This document shows, one piece after another, positions 10,999-22,500 of a stretch of 64,000 nucleotides of DNA (within the stretch, counting starts at the first letter, position 1; each line of letters opens with the position of its first letter). The notes under the pieces are model-generated. The model made no database searches, was not told the DNA's origin, and saw only the letters and a list, made by a program, of their open reading frames with translations. The DNA is taken from the NCBI GenBank assembly GCA_026874595.1, contig CM049314.1, forward strand, positions 72,184,300 through 72,248,299, written 5' to 3'. This DNA comes from Sipunculus nudus. Taxonomy: Eukaryota > Annelida > Sipuncula > Golfingiida > Sipunculidae. The position numbers were made by a program, and so were the translations under genes.

Positions 10999-12279
10999 AC
11001 TTTATTTTTTAATTTTAGCAAATATAGAATGTACTTATTTCTATTTTGTTACATATTAGTATTTGAACAGCGAAGAGGATATGGCCTTGCTATTTGGTGA
11101 TAACCAAACACTAAATATATGAATGCAAGACAAATACTACATGTGCACTTACATCAAAGATGCAGGAGCCTCTCATGATCATATAATTGTAAAATTATCT
11201 GTATTTCAATTAGGTGAAAGTAAAATGTGTTTAAAATACCCACTTGGAATATATAAAAAACTGTAAAATATAGAATAAGGAAGAAAGTGGAGATGAGCAT
11301 TTAATTTATTGACTGAAATAAAATACTGTAAAAATATAATAGTACATCATCAAATGCGCATAAGCTAAATCTAATAAAGATATATTGTAATATATACCTG
11401 AAACCATTTAATCATGCAATAAGGGAAAAAATAAGGTTATAGGTCTAAGGTTTATACTAAAGGATATATTTAATAAACAACACGTGTAAATGTAATTAAT
11501 AATTCTAAAAACAGTTTAAAGAAATTGCCATATGAGCTAAAGATTTTACTCCAGGAAACTTGCCCAAATTCTTGATTGGGTGTACCAACCACTCATGGAG
11601 CTGCCATTTTGTGTACACACTAAAACCGGGATTATAGGTATACACTCCTTGTCTATGATAAATTGGTCACTGTCAAGGTCTACTGGTACATGGTGTCACT
11701 AAACATTTATGAGGGTAAATGTTTACACAGACATATCACTACCTCTTTCAAGTTGAGAAATAAATATGATTTAATTAAATAAAGTGAGATAATTCCAATA
11801 TATTGTTTTTTTTTTTAAATGCCTGTTGACTCTACTGTTCAGTAATCAATTCTATAATTTCAATCTCATGTCAAGTCAAAGTAGTTTGCTTTCTCTGGGG
11901 GCCCCACTATCAACAATGAGGAAGGACTGTGATTTAAGTACACAGGTTCCACCTTGTAGTCATGAATGTGAACTACTGAAAGTGCAATTCAACCAGTGAT
12001 CCTGATATACTATATTTGGCTTCATATTCGCGGGGTTAAAATTTCATGATTTTCACTTTTTTTTCACAGTTTCGCAAGATTCCATTTTCGCGATATCACC
12101 ATCATGTAACCTACAAAAAAAAATTACTTATATCTGTATCCAAATTGTCTTAAGTTTATACATATGACAAGAGATCACAAACATACCCATTTCAATAAAA
12201 ACTAAAACAGCTGAAAATATAATAAATAAATATGAGTAAAGACAATTAGGAGAGTGTCAGTGCCGTTAAGTACTTCTAA
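10999..12279. other. Non-genic stretch, probably insertion-derived
   Basis: It does not align to copy B, and its left edge carries the repeat head at 10970. No coding exon or RNA gene is evident. Near 12020-12100 there is a TTCGCGG / TTCGCGATATC stretch that looks repeat-like. Confidence 0.35.
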
Positions 12280-12966
12280 GGTCGAGGTAAACGGTGGTAT
12301 GTATAAGGTGATAGGGTCTCCTTTGACTCTGCATGGAGATCAGTGAATGAAGTTCATTTAGTCGAGCTAGTAGTCAGTGAGCTGACCCAATTTTGTATTT
12401 ATCAGTGATTTAAACCAAACATAATGTCGGTTATGTTTATATAGAAAATCGTGATATCTTATCAGGCAATGTACCTGAATAAGCTTCCTTATTCAACATG
12501 AGTACAACGGAGCTTGGTGCATTGATTCAAACGATAACGAGTCCCATATCTTCAACAGATATATTAACCAGATAATATATGCTTAGTTCAGTTATATGTT
12601 CAGAGAATATCTGCAATATGTAACTCCATCAAATTTGATACACACAGAATAATACATTAATATTATCCTGAGACGTGCTGTAGGGTGTTCCAAGTGCGGA
12701 TACACCAAAATACAAAGACATATGCCATATCGGTATTGTCAGATGTCCTCATATCGAAAGGTTAATATTATGTGATGATCTGATGTAAAGCGACATGTGA
12801 ATTTAACAATATACAGGGTCTCTCATGCAGTCTTCCATCCCAGGTGAAACACCGTTGGTCATAGAAAAATATACAAGACAATGTGTTGACCTTTTCTTAA
12901 GAATAAATGTGTTTAATGTTTAATTAAGCCTCCTTGGAGGGTTGATATGCCCATATCTAAATATAT

Positions 12967-13033
12967 AAGTAGCTCCACCCACAACATTTTTTATATAAAT
13001 GGGTAAAAAAAAATGTTGTGGGTGGAGCTACTT
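12967..13033. repeat. Perfect 26-bp inverted repeat with 15-bp loop
   Basis: The left arm is 12967-12992, containing AGCTCCACCCACAACATT. The right arm is 13008-13033, containing AATGTTGTGGGTGGAGCT. The arms are exact reverse complements and can fold into a strong hairpin. The homologous place in copy B (near 35915-35942) has only a right-arm-like sequence, so the left arm arose in copy A. Confidence 0.9.
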
Positions 13034-13520
13034 AAGCCCCTACCCACCACCCCATCCGAGTATAAAACCATCAGTTTCTATTTTTTAAAGTATTTTTTAC
13101 CCCTTCAGAGAAATTTGTTTGTTAGTGGTAGATCTCCAATGTGGCTGATGTTCAACAGATTAAATTCTAGTCTCAAGTCATATACATGTATCTGCACCTG
13201 ATATTTTTTTTTTCCTTGAATATTTCCCATGGTTGTACACTCCATCGCGGATTCCCTCATTATCTCCCAGTAGCAGGTATAGGAGTAGGATCCAAGTGAT
13301 TGCTTTGCACTGGCAAACATCTAGTATTCAGTTTATAATTTAATCTTTATGATTTTAACTTTAATGTACACTTCACGTGTTGCGTCTTGTATCTTGAGCG
13401 TCGTATGACGATATGTTTCGTATCATGTCTCGTTACAGCCCTATCATACTGTTCAACCAATCAGAGGACACGCTTAATTTGATAAAACACTGGCTTACAA
13501 GGAATAAAGCCACGTGGTCA

Positions 13521-14464
13521 TCTGAATTCAGATTCAGCTATATGAGAATGAAGACCTGACATAATGCTAGTTTTACACTTAAAGAATCCTGGATGATATC
13601 TTATCAAGCAATGTACATATGTTTACAAACTTATCTACTCAAAATGAGTAAATTTTAAAAAATAAAAATAAAACCCTATTAACAGGTAATATTATAAGAT
13701 GCAAGCAGGTGTTTATACTGATTTGAATGATTCTGTGGATCTTCTGAACAGTCACAAACCTGCAACAAAAGCACTTATAACAGTGTTGACTTCATCATTA
13801 GATATCACACAATGCCATTCTGTTACCTTTATCTTCATCTTACATAGAATGACACCTAGCGGCCAATAAACTTTAAGGTACATACACAATTCAAATAGTA
13901 TGTTTATTATCACAGGTGCGGCTTATGCACTATCTCAACCCATGCCTTTGAGGACTTAAAAAACTTTGCAGAAGGTGAATGTCACCTATTTTCGAATTCA
14001 TCTGAAAACTTGACTGAAATATTTTTTTTGCATCAAATTTGAGTTAAACACAATATGCAGCACTTTAAAAGTACAGAGATTCCCAAAATACTGTATTTAA
14101 GCGGATTTGACCTGTAAACAAGGTCACCAGTTTTTGGTCCTCTTCAAAGAAACTGCTTGAAAAAAGTTTGCTTACAAAATATAAGGGAAAATGTGCAATA
14201 CTTGATATGTCCGTTATATTTCGGGTGATTTGACAATCAATTTCATCAGTTTTTAAACAGAATCTGCAATTTGATTGAAACAATTTATGTATCAAACTTG
14301 AGGAACGAAACATGCACTACTTCGAGTATCTCACATTAATGTTGTTCAAAAGCAGGTTTTTACCGTATAGGTCTAAGGTGATCGGTCATGGTGACATAGT
14401 TTCAGGTTTCCTGGGAGAATTTACCAAGTCATCCCTGCATACTGAGATAAAGTTCCTAGGTCTA
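13521..14464. other. Non-genic stretch
   Basis: No supported gene. 13600-13655 partly resembles 12450-12520 (ATATCTTATCA then CAATGTACAT), a small dispersed repeat. Confidence 0.35.
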
Positions 14465-15840
14465 AAGCTGCGATTCCCTTTACGCTGCTGGGGCCGCGGT
14501 ATGCGGCAAGGCCAATTCCTTTTATTCGGTCGCGGTTGCGGATAAGTTGTAGGTTTGTATATGTAATATCCCAGTTTACATAATTTGTACATATGATATA
14601 TATTATATTTATGTTGTTACGGAACCTAATATAAACAGATCACGTATGCGTGATGAACACAAATTTTGTAATGGAGATAAAAAAATCAGATTCTGTAACA
14701 CTAGGCAGCGAGAAATGTTTAGGGGAATAAAGAAGTCAGTGTATTTTTTTAACAAATAACCATAATTTATTCTTAAAACAACCCTGACATTACAATACAA
14801 TAAATCAATACAATTATACAGTAAAACAGCGGTATAACAACAAATCAATACAATCACACGGTAAAATACACAAAGTGCACAGTACCTGGATACCACCACC
14901 GTCACAACGATAAGTTCTTTAAATGTATACTCTCGGAAAATGACAGTCCCATGTAAAGCTCTTGTAACAATCCAGAAAGTAAAATGAAGTCCAAACAAGA
15001 CCCGTCATAAAATCCAGGAGAAAGTCTGAAGAAAATCTATAATTGCCGCACTCGCCCGATAAGGTCCCAGAAACTGACACACGCTTCTGCGTCCGCTAGA
15101 AATCTTCTCTGCTGCTCTCTCGGCTCCAAAACACAGCCCCTTAATATACTCTTCCCCACAAGCCGAGAATTTTCCACTTCTCGAACAGTCTAAAAGATCT
15201 CACACAACACAGTAAACACGCGTTACAGGAATCATCTATAAGAACATCGCTGTGTGTCTCTACATACCAGGGTCCACACCTGACTCACGACCACGCGAGA
15301 AAACCCAAGGCTAGCATGACAACGAGAGTTCAACCAGTACGGATTAAACTGCGAAAGTTACAAACGGCCCGGCGAGGGTGTCACGACACGAGTTACGCCC
15401 GTGTAACACAATAAAAAGAGCACTTGTAACAATGTATGGTATATATTATATATGTACATATCCCTGCATTGTGAAAAGTGGCAGTAAAGATTAAGGAACT
15501 AGCTGTTTGAATCGAAAATGATACATGTATTGGTCATTAACTTACCTTTTACAATGTTTTTTTTTCTCTTGGCATACGCTGATAAACACGTTAATCCTGG
15601 GGAACCCCTATGCGATTTATATATAATTCAGCGGGATTCCTCATTGGACTCCATCCCTTTAAATATTTTTTGCGGACCAGTCGCTACATGATCCAACAAA
15701 AATGTTGTCGGACGACAGGTAGGATACGTACCGCGACCGCATAAAAGGAATCGGTCCTTCATAATATCATATGTTCGACTCTATCCGCTACGGCGACCCT
15801 ACCACGGCCACCCGCGAGCGTGTAAAAGGAATCGTAGCTT
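14465..15840. mobile_element. Element with about 75-bp imperfect inverted termini
   Basis: The left end AAGCTGCGATTCCCTTTACG is mirrored by the right end, whose reverse complement starts AAGCTACGATTCCTTTTACA. Further in, ATTCCTTTTATTCGGTCGCG (left) pairs with ATTCCTTTTATGCGGTCGCG (right, reverse complement). No transposase frame is visible. The LTR-like block at 14615-15408 sits inside, suggesting a nested insertion. The flanks gave no clear target duplication. Confidence 0.5.
14615..15408. mobile_element. Possible solo LTR nested in TIR element
   Basis: It begins TGTTACGG and ends CGTGTAACA, giving the short TGTTAC/GTAACA terminal inverted repeat usual for LTRs, over about 794 bases. It is less AT-rich than its surroundings. 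I found no matching 5-bp target duplication or second LTR, so this is only a candidate. Confidence 0.3.
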
Positions 15841-17940
15841 AACGGTTATAATTTGTGCCCTGCTAACTGAAGGTCAGATGGTCGGACTCGGACTGCAGAC
15901 AAAAACCCATCGCTTCAGCTTAGAATGATTGAAAGTCAGCTAAATTGATAACCCCAGTCATTCAGCTCCAGGATCTGCCTCTTTGCGTCCGCTGAAAAAC
16001 ACTTCGTCTCCATGGATGCTCACAAATAAATTGACGTGCCATTAAATTTATGTAAAATTTATGTAAAAGCTTGCTCAGAGATTTATATCTGTGCGCCCCT
16101 GATTTCAATGCCTCGTGTAGTTGTAATGACGTTTCATAAATGCCAGTTAAATGACTCTTGTGCCCAAAGGCCCCGCACAACTTCAGCTCCCCACTGCAGT
16201 TTGACTTGTACAAGTTTCAATACATAACATGATAACTAGCGCCATTTCGGCTCTCTGACATTATAGTCTGGCTGTCAGTCAAGTTAGGCCCAATAAAAGT
16301 GGGTACTAAGTCGTGTTGTCACGGCTATATGGCAAATGAAATATTTTAGTTTGTCACTCGGAAGTATACAATTTTACTTTTAAATGTTGAAAAGCAATAC
16401 GCTTTACACACATAATCATACATAAACCACACTTATGAAGGCTGATTAATTTTTTTTTCCGGAGATTATTTGAAATTATGCTTTGGGAATACTTGGTTTC
16501 ATAGAATGGGCAAATGGAGGTGTTGGTGAGCAAGAGAGATACTGTCGCGAAAAGGGCTTTAGGGTTAGGTAGGCCACTCCAGTGAAGCACTCGCTATAAA
16601 CAGCAACGAGTGGTCTTAGCATATATCAAGTTTATTAAATATTTTGCTCTTTATACAACTTATTATAAAAGATTACTATGTACAATAATTGTGGTGACGT
16701 AACAGTATATGCAAAAGAATATCATACAGGCGTTCCACATATCTAGTCCTCATACATATTCATTATCACCAACCACCATTTACAAGTCATTATCATCTAA
16801 TTGATCATACAATTAACATCACAAATCATAAATGAATGGTTTTGTACACCCCTGAGGTGCCTGTCAAGGGACATAGGGTGTTACAAGAAATAAATTCAAT
16901 AAATGGATTAAAAACTAAAACATGAATCATATATGATACACTTAAACCGTTAATGGTTGATATTTTATAAATTATGGTCAACTGCTTACTGTGGTTAAAA
17001 TAAGTATACTGAAACACAAACTAAAATTTGTTTATTTTAACATAAGCAAAATATTGCCAATGAACCTAAAAAAAGTTAGAACTATGGGTTTTTCATGATT
17101 CTGTCAAGGGATAGCTATATCAATTTCTTTTGGAAGATACCAAGAGACATTTAAATGTATGTGCAATCATATTTCCCCTCTAATCAGAAAATAATGGAAT
17201 GCTTTATGGTGAAATTATGATTACATGTTTATATATATGAATAAAAACTTACATTACACATGAGACCTTCCTTTTAGTTTGTACTGTACATTGTGTGTGT
17301 GTGCAAAATTGCACACCGTGACAGATTTTATTTTCTCATATGCCTTCTGTCCCAAAATAAAGTTTCCTCATCACTTCATAAACTAAATAACATTTTGGGG
17401 ACACGGTTATAAGGATAGAAATTACTGGTGTATGTCTTTTCAAAGTTGGTCACTTAAACCATGAATGTTTCTGATAAAAGTCCTTCAGCGTGAAACTAAC
17501 ATTCCCTGGTACATTGTGGTAATTTGCACATTCACAAATAACTGATATATAATACCCTAGGATTCCTCTTTATAATAAATGACCACAACTCTGAATATCA
17601 ATAAATAGTTTACATGTATCCAAGAGCTCCAGGTTTAATCCATGTATATATTTAATGTCATTCTGATATGCAATAAAAACATCATATATGAACTCATATT
17701 TAAAAGTAACAATATTTACTAACTCTTCTGTTGAAATTACGTGGTCTTATGTGGAATATTTCAAAACAACTGAAAATAATATTCTTTTATGAGTTACTTG
17801 TACTGTCTTATGTTTCTAACTTTTAAACAGACTGATTGTTGGTGAACGTTCTAACACTGTAGATTTCAATTTTGCAATAACTAGATATAGGGACAAACTT
17901 TCATGATCAGCACAAGTCATTTTATTAAAGTTCATTTCTA
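15841..17940. other. Non-genic stretch downstream of PDCD10
   Basis: I see no convincing exon on either strand. The sequence is AT-rich with short homopolymers and no clear inverted termini. Confidence 0.35.
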
Positions 17941-18130
17941 TCATGTATCACAAGGTAAAGGTCATTAGTTAGTGACAGTTACCAAGGAAACCTGATCATG
18001 TGTCACAAGGTGAAGGTTATTAGTGACAGTAATCAAGGAAACCTGTTCATGTGACAAAAGGTGATGATCATTAGTGACAGTAACTAAGGATACCTGATCA
18101 TGTGACATAAAGATGAAGGTTAATTCAGAC
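17941..18130. repeat. Minisatellite, about 51-bp unit, 3.5 copies
   Basis: Successive units carry TCATGTGTCACAAGGTGAAG, then ATTAGTGACAGTAA and CAAGGAAACCTG. The first unit is about 55 bases and the next two about 51, after which the array decays. Confidence 0.85.
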
Positions 18131-19446
18131 AACATGGACATCTAACTGTGTCATGCACAGGTGAAAGTCATCTCTGAAAATGACATAATGAGAAATGAAT
18201 TTGTCGGATAATCAAACTTCAGATATCTTGTTTTTCCTTTTATCAAATGCCATTTAAGGGACCCTAGCAATTCTGTATAAAACAAAATTTAAAAATACAG
18301 GAAAAGATACCTTTTGATGGGATAACTGTCAATAGTGGGGCACAAACAACCTACTTGAACCCCTTGTCCATTTACCTATCAAATGAGGTCTTTCATGCCC
18401 CCCTGGGAAGGAGTTAATTCTCACTTATAAAACCTGCTATTTTGCCTGCAGACATAGATTTAATGTAAATTTAAGAAATTTGAAACAAAACAGCAAATAC
18501 CCAAGGACATAGGAGAGGAATTCTCTAAACAAATTTGGAGGGAATTAATCTCACAGTTACCTTTGGTAGTCATCTGCAGTATCAGTTAAAATTAAATGAA
18601 ACAATATCCATACACACCTAACTTAAGCAGCATATAAAGAGAAATGTTAAAATGAGGTCAGATCAAAGTTACTCATATTCTGTAACATATATAAAATTTC
18701 ATTCAAGTCATACAACCCATTACAAGCATTTTTCATTATTATCACTAAAACAAACATTGCATGGACGAGTACATGAGTAAGAGTTCATAGTTATTTGTTG
18801 AAAAAATGATATGGTGCAACTGTCGCTAAAACTACCTTACATAAACAGCTCTGACAGAGAAAGAACAGTGTTATTGACTAAAATTGATTTATACAACATG
18901 TAAATCCTTCACTACTATTAGGGCCATTAGATTAATACCATAAGCACACATGCACATTTAGCGCAAATGGGGGGGGGGGGAGGAAATCTAAATTTATTAA
19001 ATTAATCAACTTTGTTGAACAGTTACACAACAAATTTTTTCTTAATACAGAAAACAAAATCAATCATACCTTAATTTATGTAATAATAGTGATTTTAAGT
19101 TATATTTTGAAGTGTTACTCTGTAAAACAAGTTAAAATAAGATAATAAAGTTATTACATCAACTATATTTATTCCTATAATGATTGACAGCATACGATAC
19201 AAAACATGGATTGTTGCAATGGGAAAATGGTCTTGTGGACCCCCCTGGAAGTGATATTGAGGTATGCATCCTACAGTTAAGGCTGTAAAGTAGTGAATGT
19301 GTGTGAATCTGACGTGTTAGTTTGTGCACGAGAATAAGCAGTTTGGCATTTCTTCCTCCTGTGGAGACAGGAAATGCACCAACACCATACAGGTTTCTAG
19401 CGGACCAGTGGCACCATATGAAGCGTCGCTACACCAGGTGGCGCCA
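18131..19446. other. Probable 3' untranslated region / 3' flank of PDCD10
   Basis: This lies directly downstream of the PDCD10 stop on the minus strand. Reverse-strand AATAAA motifs occur near 19168 and 18991, but I cannot choose the true polyadenylation site. It also holds a 12-G run near 18971. No other gene is visible. Confidence 0.35.
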
Positions 19447-19528
19447 CTAGGAGGCGTACTGGACGGTATTCAGGATCATATTGGTCTGATGTATCAAGTA
19501 ATTTGCACTCATGAAGACAACTCCCGTT
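19447..19528 (-). CDS. PDCD10: PDCD10 coding exon 7 with stop
   Basis: 82 bases after a T-rich acceptor ending CAG. It contains VVFMSANYLIHQTNMIL, matching human VFVSANRLIHQTNLIL, and ends at TAG (19449-19447). A GGCGCCACC palindrome begins right after the stop. Confidence 0.93.
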
Positions 19529-22500
19529 CTGAAAAAAAAATGTACATATTCATGTAAATAATGTTGTTCACTTGCTGAAGGGAAAGTTACAGATATGTAT
19601 TGCAGTCTGCATTTATTGCATTCAAAATGAGGTAACAGGTTGCAGCAAGAGTAATATCACTTTTGTTTATGTAATATGATTGACTAATCATATCTTTCAC
19701 TGTCATCTCTTGTATGTTTTGTCATCTCACTATTATTTGTTCGTATAATTTTTATTTATTAGACTACCTACATATTTTACCATAATGTGCATAGTTGCAT
19801 GTTTTGTTATTTAACGTGATTTTCTATCTACTCATTTGTTTTACCATGGCATATGGTTAGCTACACATTTGCTTTACCACCATCTGATTCGCTGCTGACA
19901 TTTTATATCACTTTCTGATTGGCCTAGGACAGCTGATATAACATTCTGATTGGTTGATGCCATCTAATATCACATTCCGATTGGCTGCTTACATCTGATA
20001 ACACTTTCTGATTGGCTGATTACATCTGATATCACATTTTGATTTGCTTGTTCAAATCTTTGTAACATTATTGGCGATTCATTTTCACTGCAAACTTGCT
20101 TGTCTTCTGACATATATCACCATTAATGTTAGGCCACTTACTTTTTACTGTTACCTGGTTAGTTTACAAATTACATCTAAAACTGGTCTATCTTTACTCA
20201 CCCTCCTTCCTTGAAAAAATCTTTGAGTGTGTTGCTGAACCTCTTTGAGTATTTAACAAATTCTCTCTTTCTTTGTTCCAGGCTCTGAAAATTAAAGTCA
20301 TTCATGTTAACCCTTTTCACATTATCAATAAAAGTGATATCATTTAATATCTAAGTAAACAGGAATATTTCACGAGCATATCATTTCATGAAGTAAGCTC
20401 AGGCTGGCATAAACAATACATTTTCATACTGTACCATAATTTCTCAATTATAAATTATGCAAAAATTTAGCTACCTCCATTTTTTATGCTCTCTTACTTT
20501 GTTCTCAATCTAAGTACCAGTATATACATCTGCAGAGTTCCAATTCAGTTTGGGCTTATGTGACAGCTTGGTACATTCACTTCCTTTTATGTTACTTTGT
20601 ACCCTGCTGTCACCCAGTCCTAATGTATACTGCACCTGTGGGTCTTGGCTGTGTTATCATCCCTATTGCTAGGTAATGACTATGAGGAATCCCCCAAAGA
20701 TGCACTCGTTTGCATGTGACACATGACTGTGGGGCACAGCCTGTGAAAAACCTCACTGCTCCCTGGCTGAGATTTGAACTCACAACCTCCCAGGTTTGAA
20801 TGTTTTAAAATAAATTACATCTTAGACCTGGACTTATATCAGATAATACCCAATATTTCCAGTGTATGAAACATTCACTTGTGAAGTTTGGGAAACTTCA
20901 TGCTTGTGACCTAGGCGTCTGACAGGAAGTTTTAAAAATTACAACACAAGTGACCCAAAGATCAGGATGCTCAGCTGACAAATATACATGTTGCCACTAA
21001 TCTCATACAATGATAACAACCAACCTCATCAGACATAACAAATTTCAAGGCAATCCTACTGATTAATTATAAATAAATTATTTTTTTGTAGGAAATTTGA
21101 CTCAAGACAACTGGCAAGACAACTACCAGACGGATGCAATAATCAAATATGTGTTAATGGATATATGGTATATAGGTTACTGTATGGTAAGATTGCAAAA
21201 ATAGAACCTGCTTGAAACAATGAAAAAGTGGAAATAACAAAATTTTAGACTCGGAACATGAAGAAAACCATAGTTTATAGTTTGAAATACCTGTTTGTTT
21301 TGTTGTCCGCTGATGTGAATCATGACACTGTTTACTGCATCGAGTAAATCACGAATAGCACCAGCAATGTCTCTGTAAAAAGGTTTGAAACAGATTTTTA
21401 TCACAATTTGCACAATAAGAGCACATACATAGGCAGCGTACTGAAATATCTAGTAAGATATTTTGATTGTGTTTATAGGGAATACACTTGTTCTCTGGCA
21501 GAAATAATATAATAATGTATTTATATAATACAGATGGACTACAGTGTATCAAATATGTCATTTCAGACAGCAAATATAGCAGAGATACTTTAACATCTAA
21601 AATTACAAAGTTTTACTGTAAAAAATCAGTTTCACTCAGGTTTGTATAAAATGTTACAAATATCCATATCTGCCACTGTGTTTACCAAAATTAATTTTCC
21701 ATAATTAAATTGCACATCTCATACTACAAATAGTGGTGCATAGTAGCGTAATGGTTAGGTGGCTGGACTTCTGACTGCATGGTTGTGGGTTCAAATCCTG
21801 TTCAGACCGCCTCCCTCTCTGAGACTCCTGGCCAAAGTCCAAATAACAAGGATGAGCCCTGTCTACCCAGGAGTGAATGAGTACTGGTCATGCAAGGGTG
21901 TCAGTCAAAATGTGAATGGATAACCCTATTGCCTAAATGAAGGCATGTGTTAGGGTTTATGCTCCGCACGGAGATGAGAAAAGCGACAGGAATGAACAGG
22001 CCCTAGACCAGGAAGTGTAAAGCCAGATCAGAGCGTCAGGAAGTGATAATATTTTTAAAATATTTTTTAATAAATGTTTCTTACTCACTTGATTGTGTTC
22101 AGGAACTGGTTCCTCTCCTCAATTTGAGCTGGGATCCTGCTGAGAATCTTCTTCAAGGCCTGAGCGCGAGTGTTGAGGAGTTGGAATGATTCTTCAGAAC
22201 GCATCACATTGAAGTCTGAGAACAGAAAACATCCCCTGTTAATCAATTGTCATAACTTACCATTTTTCAATACGACCAATCTAGATATTAAAAACTGACC
22301 AATCCAGCAAACATTTTGCATTCTGTCCTTAACACATTTTTTCCCATACAGTTAATCTAGTAACCCACAAGACAAATCTGATTTTAATTTTGCATTCTGT
22401 ATTCATATCCTTTCTTCTTCTACACAATGAATTAAGTTGCAAAACTGACCAATCAGGTAGTAACACTGCATTATGTCCTTAGCACTCTCCCCTCCACTAA

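Larger units (their letters stand above)
1540..13500. repeat. Segmental duplication, copy A
   Basis: By-eye colinear blocks match copy B: 1540-1930 with 21450-21810; 2345-2560 with 22350-22545; 6355-6440 with 23395-23480; 6990-7290 with 23735-23980; 7480-7630 with 27150-27280; 7790-10960 with 27420-30560; 12280-12960 with 35235-35870; and 13420-13500 with 38530-38600. Orientation is the same. Copy A covers what in copy B is PDCD10 intron 4 through intron 1. It has lost exons 3 and 4 and keeps a dead exon 2 and an intact TRIM-like gene. Copy B is longer because of later insertions. Confidence 0.8.

Noticed and set aside
19300-19375. Possible last PDCD10 exon reading GRNAKLLILVHKL on the minus strand
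   Set aside because: It would need a poor acceptor or a wrong phase. The real exon 7 at 19447-19528 carries SANYLIHQTN in the correct phase.
21726-21800. Candidate tRNA gene from A- and B-box-like motifs
   Set aside because: The arms do not pair as a cloverleaf and the sequence continues into a repeated SINE body.
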